From DATFVA01 sp963839165 (GTDB lineage Bacteria; Bacteroidota; Ignavibacteria; Ignavibacteriales; Ignavibacteriaceae), in contig CAWIUG010000005.1 in assembly GCA_963839165.1 (NCBI GenBank), forward strand, positions 620,001 to 684,000: a DNA stretch of 64,000 nucleotides, written 5' to 3'. The notes under the pieces were generated by a model. The model worked only from the letters and a program-made list of their open reading frames with translations. It searched no databases and was not told the DNA's origin. A program made the translations under genes and the position numbers. Every line of letters begins with the position of its first letter. Position 1 is the stretch's first letter. This document shows positions 28,098 through 38,520 of the stretch, piece after piece.

Positions 28098-28219
28098 GAA
28101 GCTGTCTCTCACATTATTGTCATTTCAAGGAGTTGAAATTCCTTTCCCGAACTTTTCCTGTAAAGCAGGATTTGTTCGGGATCGAAATGACATTTAGCCC
28201 TTTTTAAGACAGCCTCTTC
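28098..28219. repeat. Structured intergenic element with imperfect terminal inverted repeats (MITE-like)
   Basis: The left end GAAGCTGTCT (28098-28107) and right end AGACAGCCTCTTC (28207-28219) are near-inverted. Inside lie nested perfect inverted repeats: GTCATTTC (28119) with GAAATGAC (28184), CCCGAAC (28146) with GTTCGGG (28174), and TCCTG (28156) with CAGGA (28166). A second copy of one end, AGAGGCTGTCTTAA, occurs at about 49002-49015. No transposase is present. It may be a non-autonomous element or a folded RNA after the preceding gene. Confidence 0.6.
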
Positions 28220-28266
28220 TATAAAAGCAAGTTCACATCAATTTTACCAAAAATAACAGATTCATC

Positions 28267-29322
28267 ATGAAAATAAATTACTTACTACTTTTAGTTTTTA
28301 TTTCTGCTGTAATATATGCAGGGGTTGAATTTTCTACCGGTATCGCGGGTGTTACCAGGCTGAACGGAGATGGTTGTGTCTGTCATAACCTGGATCCTGA
28401 TGCCGGCGTGCAGGTATGGATTGAGGGTCCCGACTCTCTTTTAAGAGGTGAAACTGCTGAGTATCATATATTTTTAACCGGCGGTCCAATGGTGAAAGGC
28501 GGATTTGACGCAGCATCAAGGTTCAGTACTTTGACTGCAACCGATCCGGGTACTCAGCTGCTTGCGGGTGAAGTGACCCATAACCAACCAAAGGTGTTTG
28601 CAGGCGATACAGTATCGTGGTATTTTAATTATACTCCCACTGATTCTGTCGACTGGGATACACTGTACTCCGCAGCGAATAGTGTAAATGGGGATGGAAT
28701 TCCTTCTAACCTCGACCACTGGAATTTTGGTGCAAATTTTCCGGTAAGAATACTTGAAACTATTCCTGTAGAATTTATTTCTTTCACAGCAGTAAGCAAC
28801 GATGGTGAAGTCCGGTTAAACTGGTCAACTGCTACCGAAACCAACAATAAAGAATTCCAGGTTGAAAGAAAAGATAACTTCACCGGAAAATGGAATCAAT
28901 TCGGTGTTATGAAGGGCAGCGGTACTTCAACTGAAAGATCAGATTATGCATTTACTGATCAGAACCCCTCCTCCGGTATGAATTATTACAGGCTGAAACA
29001 AATTGATCTGAACGGGAGTTTCTCGTATTCTGATATTCTTGAAGTCAGTGTAACCCCAATGAATTTTGTGCTCAAACAGAATTACCCAAATCCGTTCAAC
29101 CCTGTAACAACTATTGATTATCACATACCTGTTCAGGGAAACGTTAGTCTTAAGGTATATGATATTACCGGTAAAGAAGCTGCCACCCTGATAAAGGAAA
29201 ATCAGAAAGCCGGACAACATTCCGTGCGGTTCGATGCATCAGGGCTTGCAAGCGGAGTATATATCTACAAGCTGGTTACAGATAATTATTCTGCCTCGAA
29301 GAAGCTCCTGCTACTTAAGTAA
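28267..29322 (+). CDS. Secreted protein with cysteine motif CVCH and T9SS sorting domain
   Basis: 351 residues with an N-terminal signal peptide. A first domain of about 150 residues starts with NGDGCVCHN, has NSVNGDG and a HWNFG ending, and resembles the choice-of-anchor/reelin-like secreted domains of Bacteroidota. A linker domain similar to that of the previous secreted protein follows (PVEFISFTAV... TNNKEFQVER), then a type A sorting domain (KQNYPNPFNPVTTI... KKLLLLK). CVCH is one residue short of a c-type haem CXXCH, so haem attachment is not predicted. Function unknown; secreted through Sec and type IX. Confidence 0.82.
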   Translation: MKINYLLLLVFISAVIYAGVEFSTGIAGVTRLNGDGCVCHNLDPDAGVQVWIEGPDSLLRGETAEYHIFLTGGPMVKGGFDAASRFSTLTATDPGTQLLAGEVTHNQPKVFAGDTVSWYFNYTPTDSVDWDTLYSAANSVNGDGIPSNLDHWNFGANFPVRILETIPVEFISFTAVSNDGEVRLNWSTATETNNKEFQVERKDNFTGKWNQFGVMKGSGTSTERSDYAFTDQNPSSGMNYYRLKQIDLNGSFSYSDILEVSVTPMNFVLKQNYPNPFNPVTTIDYHIPVQGNVSLKVYDITGKEAATLIKENQKAGQHSVRFDASGLASGVYIYKLVTDNYSASKKLLLLK

Positions 29323-29455
29323 GGTTTCTCAAGCGGAGCTGAAGGTAAGTAAATGTATTCCCTGGTTTGCTGCCGGAAGTTCCCATCATTTTCTTAATCC
29401 ACCCTGTTTTCATATATTAGTGCCTGATCAGTAAAACCGAAAGCAGGATGGGTAT

Positions 29456-31121
29456 ATGCTGCACAAATTTTTTTTAATAATAATCTGTATAATATTTATT
29501 ATGACCACTAGTAGTGCTCAGCAGACAAAAGCATTTATAAATGGGACTATATATACTGTTAATGAAAAACAACCTCTGGCAGAAGCGGTCTTGGTTAAGG
29601 GAGACCGAATTGTTTTTGTGGGAACAAATGACGAGGTTAAAAGCAGGATTGATAATTCGACAGAAGTAATTGACCTGGGTGGAAAGTTTATGATGCCGGG
29701 TTTTAATGATGCACATCTCCACTTCCTGAGCGGAGGATTTTACCTACTGGGAATCGATCTACGGCCTGCAAAATCGATTGAGGAATTCAGAAAAATATTA
29801 GCTGATTATGTAAAAAAATTCCCCGCTAAATGGGTAACCGGCGGCAGGTGGGATCATGAAGCCTGGGACGTTCAAAAACTTCCCTCAAAACAGGATATCG
29901 ATGATATTACAGGTGAAACTCCTGTCTTTGTCAGCCGGATGGACGGACATCTGGGTCTTGCTAATTCCAAAGCATTAGAACTTGCAGGGATAACTAAAAG
30001 GACCCCCGATCCGGAAGGCGGCCTGATAGTTAAAGATCCCCAGACAGGTGAACCAACTGGTATCCTCAAAGATAATGCTATGGAACTTATCTTCGATGTA
30101 ATTCCCGATCATAATGCTGCTGATTATTATGAAGCTGCTATGACCTCCCTTAACGAAGCTGCAAGGTTCGGAATAACAAGCGTACAGGATATCTTCTCTA
30201 ATGAGGAAACTTCTGCATATGAGAGCTATAAAAATCTTGAGTCGGAAAATAAACTTACCTGCAGGATCTCAATCAGGTGGCCGATTGATGATTACGCTTA
30301 CCTGATTAAAAAAAATATCACTGCAGGCATAGGTGACGATTTTATTAAGATGGGAGCGGTAAAAGCTTTTTCTGACGGATCTCTCGGTTCGAGTACTGCC
30401 TGGTTCTTTGAACCCTACGAAGGAGATACAACTAATACCGGTCTACCGAATGACATAATACTTGACGGTAAAATTAAAAACTGGACTTTGGATGCTGACC
30501 GGAATCATATCCAGATTTCAACGCAGTGCTATAGGCGATAAAGCCAATTCATATATGCTCGGTATTTATAAAGAAATAAAGAAAGAAAACCCTGAATGGG
30601 ACAGGAGGTTCCGGATAGAACATGCGCAGCATATACGGCCTACTGATATCCCGGAATTTGCTGAGATTGGTGTTATAGCCAGCGTTCAGCCTACCCATGC
30701 AATTGAGGATGGAGTCTGGGCGGTAAAAAGGATCGGGAAAGATAGGATAAAATTTACACATCCCTATAAGTCTTTCCTTGAAAATAATGTAATGGTCTGC
30801 TTTGGAACTGACTGGCCTGTTGTAACAATTGACCCGTTTTTAACCTTATACGCTGCCGTTACCCGAAGAACGGTAGATGGTAAGAATCCCGACGGCTGGA
30901 TACCTGAGCAGAAAATTGGTATTCGGGAAGCAATAAAATGCTACACTCTCAACAGTGCTTATGCGGAGTTCACTGAAAAAGATAAAGGCAGTATCGAGCC
31001 TGGAAAATATGCTGACTTTGCAGTTTTGAGCGACAACCTGCTTACTATCGATCCCGTAAAAATAAAGGATGTAAAAGCCGTGATGACGATTGTGGGCGGC
31101 AGAATAGTGTTTCAGCAGTAA
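29456..31121 (+). CDS. Amidohydrolase family 3 (YtcJ-like), one frameshift
   Basis: A signal-peptide-bearing metal-dependent hydrolase read in two frames. The first part has the metal-binding NDAHLHF, GGRWDHEAWD and GAVKAFSDGSLGS; the second has IEHAQH, FGTDWPV, NSAYAEF and GSIEPGKYADFAVL. An extra base at about 30526 (ACGCAGTGCT) breaks the conserved HAIGDKA motif; removing one base restores it and gives about 554 residues, normal for the family. Related enzymes hydrolyse amides, carbamates or cyclic imides; the substrate is unknown. Probably periplasmic. It converges with prmA five bases downstream. Confidence 0.85.
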
Positions 31122-31126
31122 CTCTG

Positions 31127-31975
31127 TCAGGATTTAACAAGACTGAGAGCTATCCAGTCATCCATTTTCATAGATTCAAGGCGAGTGAATCCGTTAGCGG
31201 AATATATTTCAAGAATCTCCCGTTCATCGTCCACCAATAATCCCGACAAGATTAAGATACCTTTATCTATTAACCTGTCAGAAAACGCACCAGCAAGCTC
31301 TAAAAGAATATTCTTCTGAATATTTGCAAGAATCATATCAAAACCCTTTTCCGGAATAACCTCAATATCACCTATCCTTATTTCGATTTCATCAGATACA
31401 TTATTCAGCACAGTGTTCTCTTTCGCATTTTCAAAACACCATTCATCAGTATCAAAAGCAACTGCCCCCGAGGCTCCAAGTTTAAGTGCCGCAATAGAGA
31501 GTATTCCGGTTCCTGTACCTGCATCAAGAATTTTCATTCCTTTTTGTAAGTAATTTTCAAGCTGCCTGATAACCAATTTTGTAGTCTGATGCTCCCCCGT
31601 TCCAAATGACATCTTGGGATCAATTGTAATTATTATTTCATTTTTCTGCTTTTCATAATTCTTTGAGGAAGGCTTAATCACAAATTTTTCGGAAACGTGG
31701 ATTACGTTTAGAGATTTTTCCCATTCCTCATTCCAGTTTTTTTCCTCCATTATGGATTCTTCGACTTTAAAATTACGAAGTAGATTTTCCGCCTTCAGTT
31801 TTTCCAGTTGAGAATTTATCGCAGCTGTTTTCAGATTACTCTCAATATCGGCAAATACACGCAGACAGTTTACATCCTCATTAATACCTGTAATATTAAG
31901 TTCCCACAAAATGCTCGAGAGTATTTCGGCATTAAAAGGTTCAGCGGTTATAAGAAACTCTTTATACTTTTTCAT
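31127..31975 (-). CDS. prmA: Ribosomal protein L11 methyltransferase
   Basis: 282 residues. An N-terminal substrate domain is followed by a Rossmann methyltransferase: KMSFGTGEHQTTKL is characteristic of PrmA, LDAGTGTGILSIAA is the SAM loop, and ILANIQKNIL carries the catalytic-region motif. It methylates lysines and the N-terminus of L11. Its ATG overlaps the stop of the M28 peptidase gene (TAATG), so the two are coupled. Confidence 0.93.
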   Translation of the reverse strand: MKKYKEFLITAEPFNAEILSSILWELNITGINEDVNCLRVFADIESNLKTAAINSQLEKLKAENLLRNFKVEESIMEEKNWNEEWEKSLNVIHVSEKFVIKPSSKNYEKQKNEIIITIDPKMSFGTGEHQTTKLVIRQLENYLQKGMKILDAGTGTGILSIAALKLGASGAVAFDTDEWCFENAKENTVLNNVSDEIEIRIGDIEVIPEKGFDMILANIQKNILLELAGAFSDRLIDKGILILSGLLVDDEREILEIYSANGFTRLESMKMDDWIALSLVKS

Positions 31976-32962
31976 TATGCACTAAAATGTATTGAATAAA
32001 GAAGTGTCACAAGCACATCCCCGACCTGCTGCAATGTGTCAGCAGAAATATTATCCATCGTATCTCTGTCAGAGTGCCAGTAGTTTCGCCTTTCAACGGG
32101 TGTATCGGCCCCGACAAGTTCAGCATCAATAATATCGATGGTTTTAATTCCTGCCTGATTTAAAGGAATATGATCATCATATATAGAACTTCCCCGCCTG
32201 GGAACGAACACAGCAGCATTTATCCTGGAAGCTGTGTCCCATACCAGGTTAACAATGTCCGGTGCAAATTCCAGGGATGAAGCCTCCTTCATAAATACAG
32301 CATCCTTATCACCAACCATATCAAGCAGGATTCCAAAGCGTGGATAAACACCTTCCGGAAGATTCACAGAATAATATTTTGAACCAATACAAAAATTGTC
32401 GAGATCGTTTTCTTTCCCGTAATCCTCGCCGTCAAGAAGCACAAGGTCGACACCAAAATCCAGCTTATTATTTCCCAGTATACGGCCAAGTTCAAGAATT
32501 ACTCCGCACCCGCTTGCGCCGTCATTTGCACCTGGAATTGGAAGGTTTCGTTTGGTGCTGTCTTTTGTATGTTCCGACCGTGGTCTTGAATCCCAGTGAG
32601 CACAAATTATTATCCTGTTTTCTATTGCCCGGATTAAACTGAGCGATGATATTGGTGAGGTTTAATTCCTCGTTATAACCAGCGTAGGAAAATGACTGTA
32701 GTTTCACATCATCTGCATACCGGTTTAGTTCATTCTGCAAGTAAGATAAAGCAAGCGTATGCCCTGTTGAACCCGGGTTCCTGGGTCCGAAATCGACTTG
32801 GACTTTCGTCATCGCATAAGCATTCTCTCCGTTGAAAGAAGGAATACTATCATTATTCTGAATTTCAAAAGCGGGACGTGAAAGACTGCTCTCTTCTTTC
32901 TTTTCACAACCGGAAATAAGGTTGGCCGCAATAAGCAGAAGAATTATTTTATATAGTTTCAT
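31975..32962 (-). CDS. M28-family zinc peptidase / glutaminyl cyclase-like lipoprotein, one frameshift
   Basis: Starts with a lipoprotein signal (IAANLISGC), so membrane-anchored outside the cytoplasm. Zinc-site motifs appear only after correcting a one-base excess in the A-tract at 32618-32621: the shifted frame then reads CAHWDSRPR and GANDGASGCG. The rest follows as DGEDYGKE and HSDRDTMDNI. Length after repair is about 328 residues. The arrangement resembles glutaminyl-peptide cyclotransferases within M28 (GSKYYS region), so peptide cyclisation and aminopeptidase activity are both possible. Coupled to prmA by overlapping stop and start. Confidence 0.82.
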
Positions 32963-33026
32963 TGATTAACACAAATTAGAATCAAATAAATGAACTTAAC
33001 AGAATTCAGGAAGGATATAAAACCAT

Positions 33027-34463
33027 TTACTTATACTCAGCCAGCAGCTGGCATATCTTGTCCTGAAAATATCTTGCATATTCTGTCTGATCAATAAAAT
33101 TCTGTTCCATCAGAGAGAATGCCAGCAGGTGATCATTCTTTGCCGTCACATAACCAGAGAGGCAGCTTACTCCTCTCAAAGTTCCTGTTTTAGCATGAAC
33201 CTTCCCTTCAGCCTCTGTATCATTCATTCTCTTCGAAAGTGTACCGTCAACTCCTGCCAGAGGTAATGACATCAGGTAAATCTTAAAAAGATATGGATCA
33301 ATTGAATACATATATTTTAACACAGCAAGTATCTGTGCTGCGCTTAGCAGGTTGTAACGCGAGACTCCCGACCCATCAGCCAGAACATAGTCGTTCCTTA
33401 ATAAACCCGATAGAGTAAGCAGCGAATCTATCACGATAATTCCCTGCCTTGCGGTAACCGGATAAACATTAAACGACGCAGCAAGAGAATAAAGGACCAT
33501 CTCAGCACTGAGATTATCGCTTCGTTTATTCATATATGTCATCACCGAATCATACTGCCTGCTGAATACCGAAAGCCACTTTGATGAAGACGGTTTTTTC
33601 TTCAGACTCAATTCACCTGAGATCTTAATACCGTTTTTAACGAGGAGTTCTTGAAACAGGTTCAGGAAATACAAATCGGGCCTGTAGATGTTAACACTGC
33701 TTTCAACAGTATCACCACTTGCAAACTGAGGAGGAAGGATATATCCGGAAACATATATATCATTCTTTCTGTTCCGCCAGTCACGAGTAATTTTTATTTT
33801 CTGAGGATCCACTGATGAAGTAATCGCATTATTAATAACATTAACATATCCTGTTTCGGGAACCGTTCTAACATCAGGCTTCATACCCTGAGCTGAGCCA
33901 GTAACAAAAACATCTATTGAATTGCTGTTGATATTCAGCGCTGAAAGATAAGGAGCATCTGTTGATGGATCATCATCCCACATCCAGCCCCATCCCCAGA
34001 ACAATGAATCCTTTTTAGAAACATCCCCATATAAATTGCCTGATATTTCGCTAATCCCGCCTTCCTTATATCTTCAAGAAATTTATCAAGGTTGGAAGTA
34101 TTGAAAACAGGATCGAAAGTGCCGACAATATACAGGTCTCCATAAAGTACATGATTGATAATTTCTCCGGTATATTGGAGCGAAGTAACAAAGTTATAAG
34201 CCGGTCCGAGAAAAACCAGTCCCGCAGCCGAGGTCAGAAGTTTCATATTAGAGGCAGGGTTCAGAAGTCTGTGTTCATTAAACTGGTAGAGATACTCATT
34301 TGCAGTCAGGTCATATACATCAACAGCTATTGTGGTTGTTTTGAAGAAATCGTCTTTCAGGATCTCGTCGAGGCCGCTTTTTACGCTGATCCCTGTTAAG
34401 CTGAGGAAAAACTTCTGAAGGAAATAAAATAAAACCGAGTACAATTAAATATATCTTTATCAT
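33027..34463 (-). CDS. dacB: D-Ala-D-Ala carboxypeptidase/endopeptidase, PBP4 type, two frameshifts
   Basis: A periplasmic class C penicillin-binding protein. The ATG at 34461-34463 gives a signal peptide (MIKIYLIVLGFILFPSEVFPQ). An extra C in the CCC at 34391-34393 then shifts the frame. The catalytic SNMK tetrad lies in NPASNMKLL, followed by the YDL/LYG regions. A second break (a missing base near 34068-34071) precedes the GNLYGDVS and FWGWGWMWDD segment. Later come the SDN motif and KTG in VHAKTGTL. Repaired length is about 478 residues, as expected. The enzyme trims or cleaves peptidoglycan cross-links. The ATG follows the stop of the TatD-radical SAM gene by one base. Confidence 0.85.
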
Positions 34464-34464
34464 A

Positions 34465-35826
34465 TCAGAAATAAGGACGAACCCTGAATTCAGCACCGAA
34501 TTTATTCTCAACAACTTCCTTTGCCCTGTTTATCTCTACTTCATCTATCGAAACAACGCTCATAACAAGCTTATCAGTATACGGCTTCACACTTTTTGCA
34601 AAAGTGACCATCTCGTTAAAAAATCGGGTATCAAGCTTCATGATCTTAGCGTATTGTCTCGGGTCGACAGTATTAATACTGATAGATACGGTATCAATCA
34701 GCCCTTTAAACTCAGGAGTTATATCTCTCTTATTTATAAAGCTGCCATGTCCGTTTGTATTTAACCTGGTCTTTCCTCCGTTGTCCTTCACATATTTCGC
34801 GATTTTTTTTACTACATCCCAGCGTATAGTAGGCTCACCGTAACCGCAAAATACTATTTCCTCATAATCTGCGGGATTTCCAATTTCCTGAATATAAATT
34901 TCAGCAGGCGGTTCTTCGTCTTTAGTCATCTTCAGATTATATCCGTGCAGTTGAGCGTCGCCCTTCCTGTTGCAGAAGAAACAATCGGCATTGCATCTGT
35001 TTGTAATATTTATATAGAGATTTTTCCCAATAGGATAAGTATAGCTGATTTTATTCTAACGCTTATCCCGAAAAATCTAAATGCGTTAAATGAGGTAACT
35101 TTGGCTATATCCTCTACCTGAACTTTATGGATCTCAGCCATTTTTTCAGCAACCAGTTTAACGTTTGCAGGTTCATTCCTTTTACCCCGAAGAGGTTCGG
35201 GAGTCATAAAGGGAGAATCAGTTTCGAGTAGAATATTATCCAGACTTATACCGGAAAGTATTTTCCTGAGATCATCTGATTTCTTAAACGAAATATTCCC
35301 GGTAAAAGAAACTATATGATTCATCTTTATATATTCAAGAGCGTCTTCCAGCGATGAGTTGAAGCAGTGAAACTGAGCTCTTAAGCTCGCTTCCGCAATA
35401 TGTTGATATAATTTTCATCATATCTTCATCAGATTCTCTGTTATGGATGACCACGGGCAGCTTAAGTTTCACGGCAAGATCCAGTTGAGCCCTGAAGGCT
35501 TCAATCTGTTTTTCTTTAGGAGAAAAATCGTAATAATAATCCAGTCCTATTTCGCCTATTGCCACCACCCTGGGATGTTTCGCAAGCTCTTCAATTTCCT
35601 GAACCAGGGAATTATCCCATTCCTTTGTATCGTGGGGATGCACTCCCACAGCGGCATAAATAAAGTCATATTTATCCGCCAGCATCAGAGCTTTTTTGGC
35701 AGTGTCTATATCGGTCGCCGGAACTATTATGTAGTCTACCTTATTCTGCCTGGCACGGTCGATGACTTCATCGAGGTCATTCTCAAATTCCGGTAAAAAT
35801 AAATGTGCGTGTGTATCTATAAACAT
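34465..35826 (-). CDS. TatD-type nuclease fused to radical SAM domain, two frameshifts
   Basis: The N-terminal half is a TatD metal-dependent DNase: DTHAHLFLPEF, VGVHPHD, GEIGLDYYYD, VIHNRESDED and ETDSPFM. An indel near 35377-35382 interrupts it; the repaired frame reads AQFHCFNSSLEDALEY. The C-terminal half is a small radical SAM domain: NITNRCNADCFFCNRKG has the CX3CX2C cluster motif, and FCGYGEPTIR follows. Between them the TatD frame meets the SAM frame with one base missing (TT at 35054-35055); adding it gives a continuous chain of about 453 residues. No start codon suits a separate SAM gene, which supports a fusion. A TatD-linked radical SAM family is known; its substrate is not. Confidence 0.78.
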
Positions 35827-35839
35827 TTGATTCCCCCTT

Positions 35840-37999
35840 TCAGAAACTAAACTGTATACTTAAAGAATAATTCCTGACAGGTTTTAAATTTCCGATTAAT
35901 TCAACATAGTTATAATTTAAAACATTATTAGCATTAAGAAAAATAGAAGCAGGGATATCCAGCGAATTAAAGTTATATGAAGCCCGGAGGTCAAGTATAT
36001 ATGCATCAACGCGGAGATCCCCATCATTTATGATCCTAACCAGTTCATCATCAATCTCCTCCATCCGGCTCCAGAACCTGAAATCAGTCCCAAGGTTGAG
36101 ATTGCCGAAATAATAATCGAGTGAACCTGTGAATGTATGACGGGGTCTGTATTTCAGGGCCTTATTTTTATTCAAATCCCTGGTCCATAGATAAGTATAA
36201 CTAAGCGAGAAACCGACTTTTCTATTAAACAGCTCAGAACTGATATCTGTTTCAAAACCCTGTATGCTTGCACGTGTCAAATTAGTAAACACCGCACGTC
36301 CGTCAGAAGGATCGATCCTGGGCTCAATGAAATCATAATACTCGCTCTGGAATAAGGCGGCATCCAATGTGATAACCTTGAATGGTTTGTAATCTAACCC
36401 GAATTCAAAAGTGAGATTTGTTTCCGAACGGAGGTCAGGATTCGGTTTAATTATTATGCCGCTGGCAGTTGTTGATGTAAATGCTTCGGCCAGTGAGGGT
36501 GCACGGAAACCGGTGCCTGCAGAAGCCCTCAGGATAAAGTTATCCGCAGCTTTATAATTGAGTCCGACTTTAGGAGACACCGCGCTTTCACCCTTCAGAG
36601 TATCGAGCTTTGAGTAATCATACCGTATTCCGGCAGATATAGTCAGAGGTGTGAAGTATGAAAAATCACCGTGAAGATATATTCCTCCGCTTAACATATC
36701 GGGGTTACCGAATAAATTAGAATTTACATTTGAACTTAAGCCCTCTACACCCGTAACCACGACCAGGTTGTCTGAATAACTCTTATTCAACTGAACCTCG
36801 CCACGGTAAAGATTGGTAACCGATTTATCCATGGCCGGAGAAGTGTCACTCCAATCGGTTCTGTAATAACTTGTCTTTACGTTCAGCAGCAGGTCTTCGT
36901 TCAGTACATTCTTATAAATAGCTCCTAACAGGTAACGGGCTGTTGTGATTGTCTGTCCTTGCTGGTCATCTGTCGGGATCAAAGCATGTCTTGAGTCCTT
37001 CCAGTAATAGAAGTTGCCCCCTTTTTTGTTCAGTGTATTTGCCAGCAGAGTGATAGAACTAGCCGGTGTAATTTCAAATGCACCTTTCAGGAAACCGATA
37101 TATTTATGCGAGAATCCATTCTGCCTGTAGCTCATATCTTCCAGTCTTGTGAGTGAAAGTTCAAGTCCTACTCTTCCGAATTTACGGGTATGAGCCAGAG
37201 TTACTCCATTAAAAAACCTGTTCCCGGGCGACCATCTCCACTCCTGGTAGGATGGCTTATCATATACGCCTATAAAAGTCTTAATAAAAGTAGACGGGTT
37301 ATCAGGAATATCACTTGTAATTACGTTTATTACACCACCTATTGCTGTGGATCCATAGAGCGAACTTGCAGCACCCTTAATTATCTCAACCCTCTGAATC
37401 GCGGCAGTGGGAATCATCTCCCAGATGGTTTCACCGGTATCACCCGTATAAAACGGAATTCCGTCAAGAGCAAGCAGAACCCTGGAACCTGCGCCTCTGC
37501 TGTAGCCGCTCGATCCCCTGATGCTGATCTGATCTTCAGTCATATACACTCCCGGCACATAACGCAGGGCATTTTCAAGGTTGTTAATATTTTTCTTTGA
37601 AAATTCATCGGCTGGAATAACATCGGCACTGACAGGAAGATCTGTAAGATACTGTTCTCTTTTTCCAGCAGTAACAATAACCTGTTTTGACTCGACAACC
37701 TTTTGCCTTAACGTTATATTAATTGTGAGCGGCTTACCTTCCAGACTAAACTCTATCGTTACGGGTGAATAGCCCACTGCTGAAAATCTAAGCGTATAAT
37801 TACCATTAGAAAGACCTTCAATTTTATAATAGCCGTTTTCATTTGTAGATGTTCCTGTACCGGTGCCTGTGATGATAATATTAACACCAACTACTGGTAT
37901 ACCGGCTGTATCGGTAACTAATCCGGAGACGGAATACTGCTGTGCTACAGTCTGACCGCATAAAAGCAGGATTACGATATAGGAATAAACTACTTTCAT
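35840..37999 (-). CDS. TonB-dependent outer-membrane receptor
   Basis: 719 residues. Signal peptide, then a carboxypeptidase-regulatory-like domain (SGLVTDTAGIPVVGVNI... NENGYYKIEGL), then a plug domain (NNLENALRYVPGVYM, GSSGYSRGAGSRVLLALDG, EIIKGAASSLYGSTAIGGVINVIT) and a 22-strand barrel region that ends in aromatic-rich SIQFSF. It imports a ligand across the outer membrane using TonB. The ligand is not identifiable; iron chelate, vitamin or peptide are all possible. ATGA overlap with the upstream lipoprotein gene suggests the pair work together. Confidence 0.92.
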   Translation of the reverse strand: MKVVYSYIVILLLCGQTVAQQYSVSGLVTDTAGIPVVGVNIIITGTGTGTSTNENGYYKIEGLSNGNYTLRFSAVGYSPVTIEFSLEGKPLTINITLRQKVVESKQVIVTAGKREQYLTDLPVSADVIPADEFSKKNINNLENALRYVPGVYMTEDQISIRGSSGYSRGAGSRVLLALDGIPFYTGDTGETIWEMIPTAAIQRVEIIKGAASSLYGSTAIGGVINVITSDIPDNPSTFIKTFIGVYDKPSYQEWRWSPGNRFFNGVTLAHTRKFGRVGLELSLTRLEDMSYRQNGFSHKYIGFLKGAFEITPASSITLLANTLNKKGGNFYYWKDSRHALIPTDDQQGQTITTARYLLGAIYKNVLNEDLLLNVKTSYYRTDWSDTSPAMDKSVTNLYRGEVQLNKSYSDNLVVVTGVEGLSSNVNSNLFGNPDMLSGGIYLHGDFSYFTPLTISAGIRYDYSKLDTLKGESAVSPKVGLNYKAADNFILRASAGTGFRAPSLAEAFTSTTASGIIIKPNPDLRSETNLTFEFGLDYKPFKVITLDAALFQSEYYDFIEPRIDPSDGRAVFTNLTRASIQGFETDISSELFNRKVGFSLSYTYLWTRDLNKNKALKYRPRHTFTGSLDYYFGNLNLGTDFRFWSRMEEIDDELVRIINDGDLRVDAYILDLRASYNFNSLDIPASIFLNANNVLNYNYVELIGNLKPVRNYSLSIQFSF

Positions 38000-38511
38000 C
38001 CGCCGCCGGTGGGTTGTGGCGGAGGATTATTAAAATCACATCTGATATCAATATTCTTAATGAAAGACTTTTCAGGAATTATCAGTTTTCCGGGATGTGT
38101 TGTATCCCCAAAAGCATAATAAATCCCTGCTACCGTCCAGTCTCCAGGCACCAGGGAAAGATTTTCTGTTTTTTGTTGAACTACCGCAACATAAGAGAAG
38201 GTGCCGGGACTAATAGGTACGAATGCACTGTCCCTTGAATCAAAATCATAGGTTGTTACTCCATAAGGAATCTCACCGCTAACAAACTTCAGGTTAAATA
38301 TATTGAAATCCTCAGGAGATTCAAGGAGGCTGTCGAATACAACAATGTGCGTCCTTTGTATACTGTCGGGCCAGGCGCCAATAAACGTAATTCTTCCACC
38401 GAAACCCGGAACCTCGTCTGCAGGGCGCGGTTCAATACCTTTATCACATCCACCGGTAATTAATAGGACAATAAATAACACCGGGAGAGTTATACATTTA
38501 ATAAGATGCAT
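37996..38511 (-). CDS. Predicted lipoprotein coupled to TonB receptor
   Basis: 171 residues with a lipobox (VLLITGGC). The mature region has beta-sandwich-like patterning (GGRITFIGAWPDSIQRTHIVVFDS... ISPGTFSYVAVVQ) and ends in a Pro/Gly-rich tail. It begins ten bases after the purM stop and overlaps the receptor gene by four bases. Its position suggests a surface ligand-binding partner of the receptor. No named family is recognised. Confidence 0.72.
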   Translation of the reverse strand: MHLIKCITLPVLFIVLLITGGCDKGIEPRPADEVPGFGGRITFIGAWPDSIQRTHIVVFDSLLESPEDFNIFNLKFVSGEIPYGVTTYDFDSRDSAFVPISPGTFSYVAVVQQKTENLSLVPGDWTVAGIYYAFGDTTHPGKLIIPEKSFIKNIDIRCDFNNPPPQPTGGG

Positions 38512-38520
38512 ATTAAAAGG

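Noticed and set aside
28267..29322. Cytochrome c assignment from CVCH
   Set aside because: The motif has one residue between the cysteines instead of two, so covalent haem attachment is not predicted.
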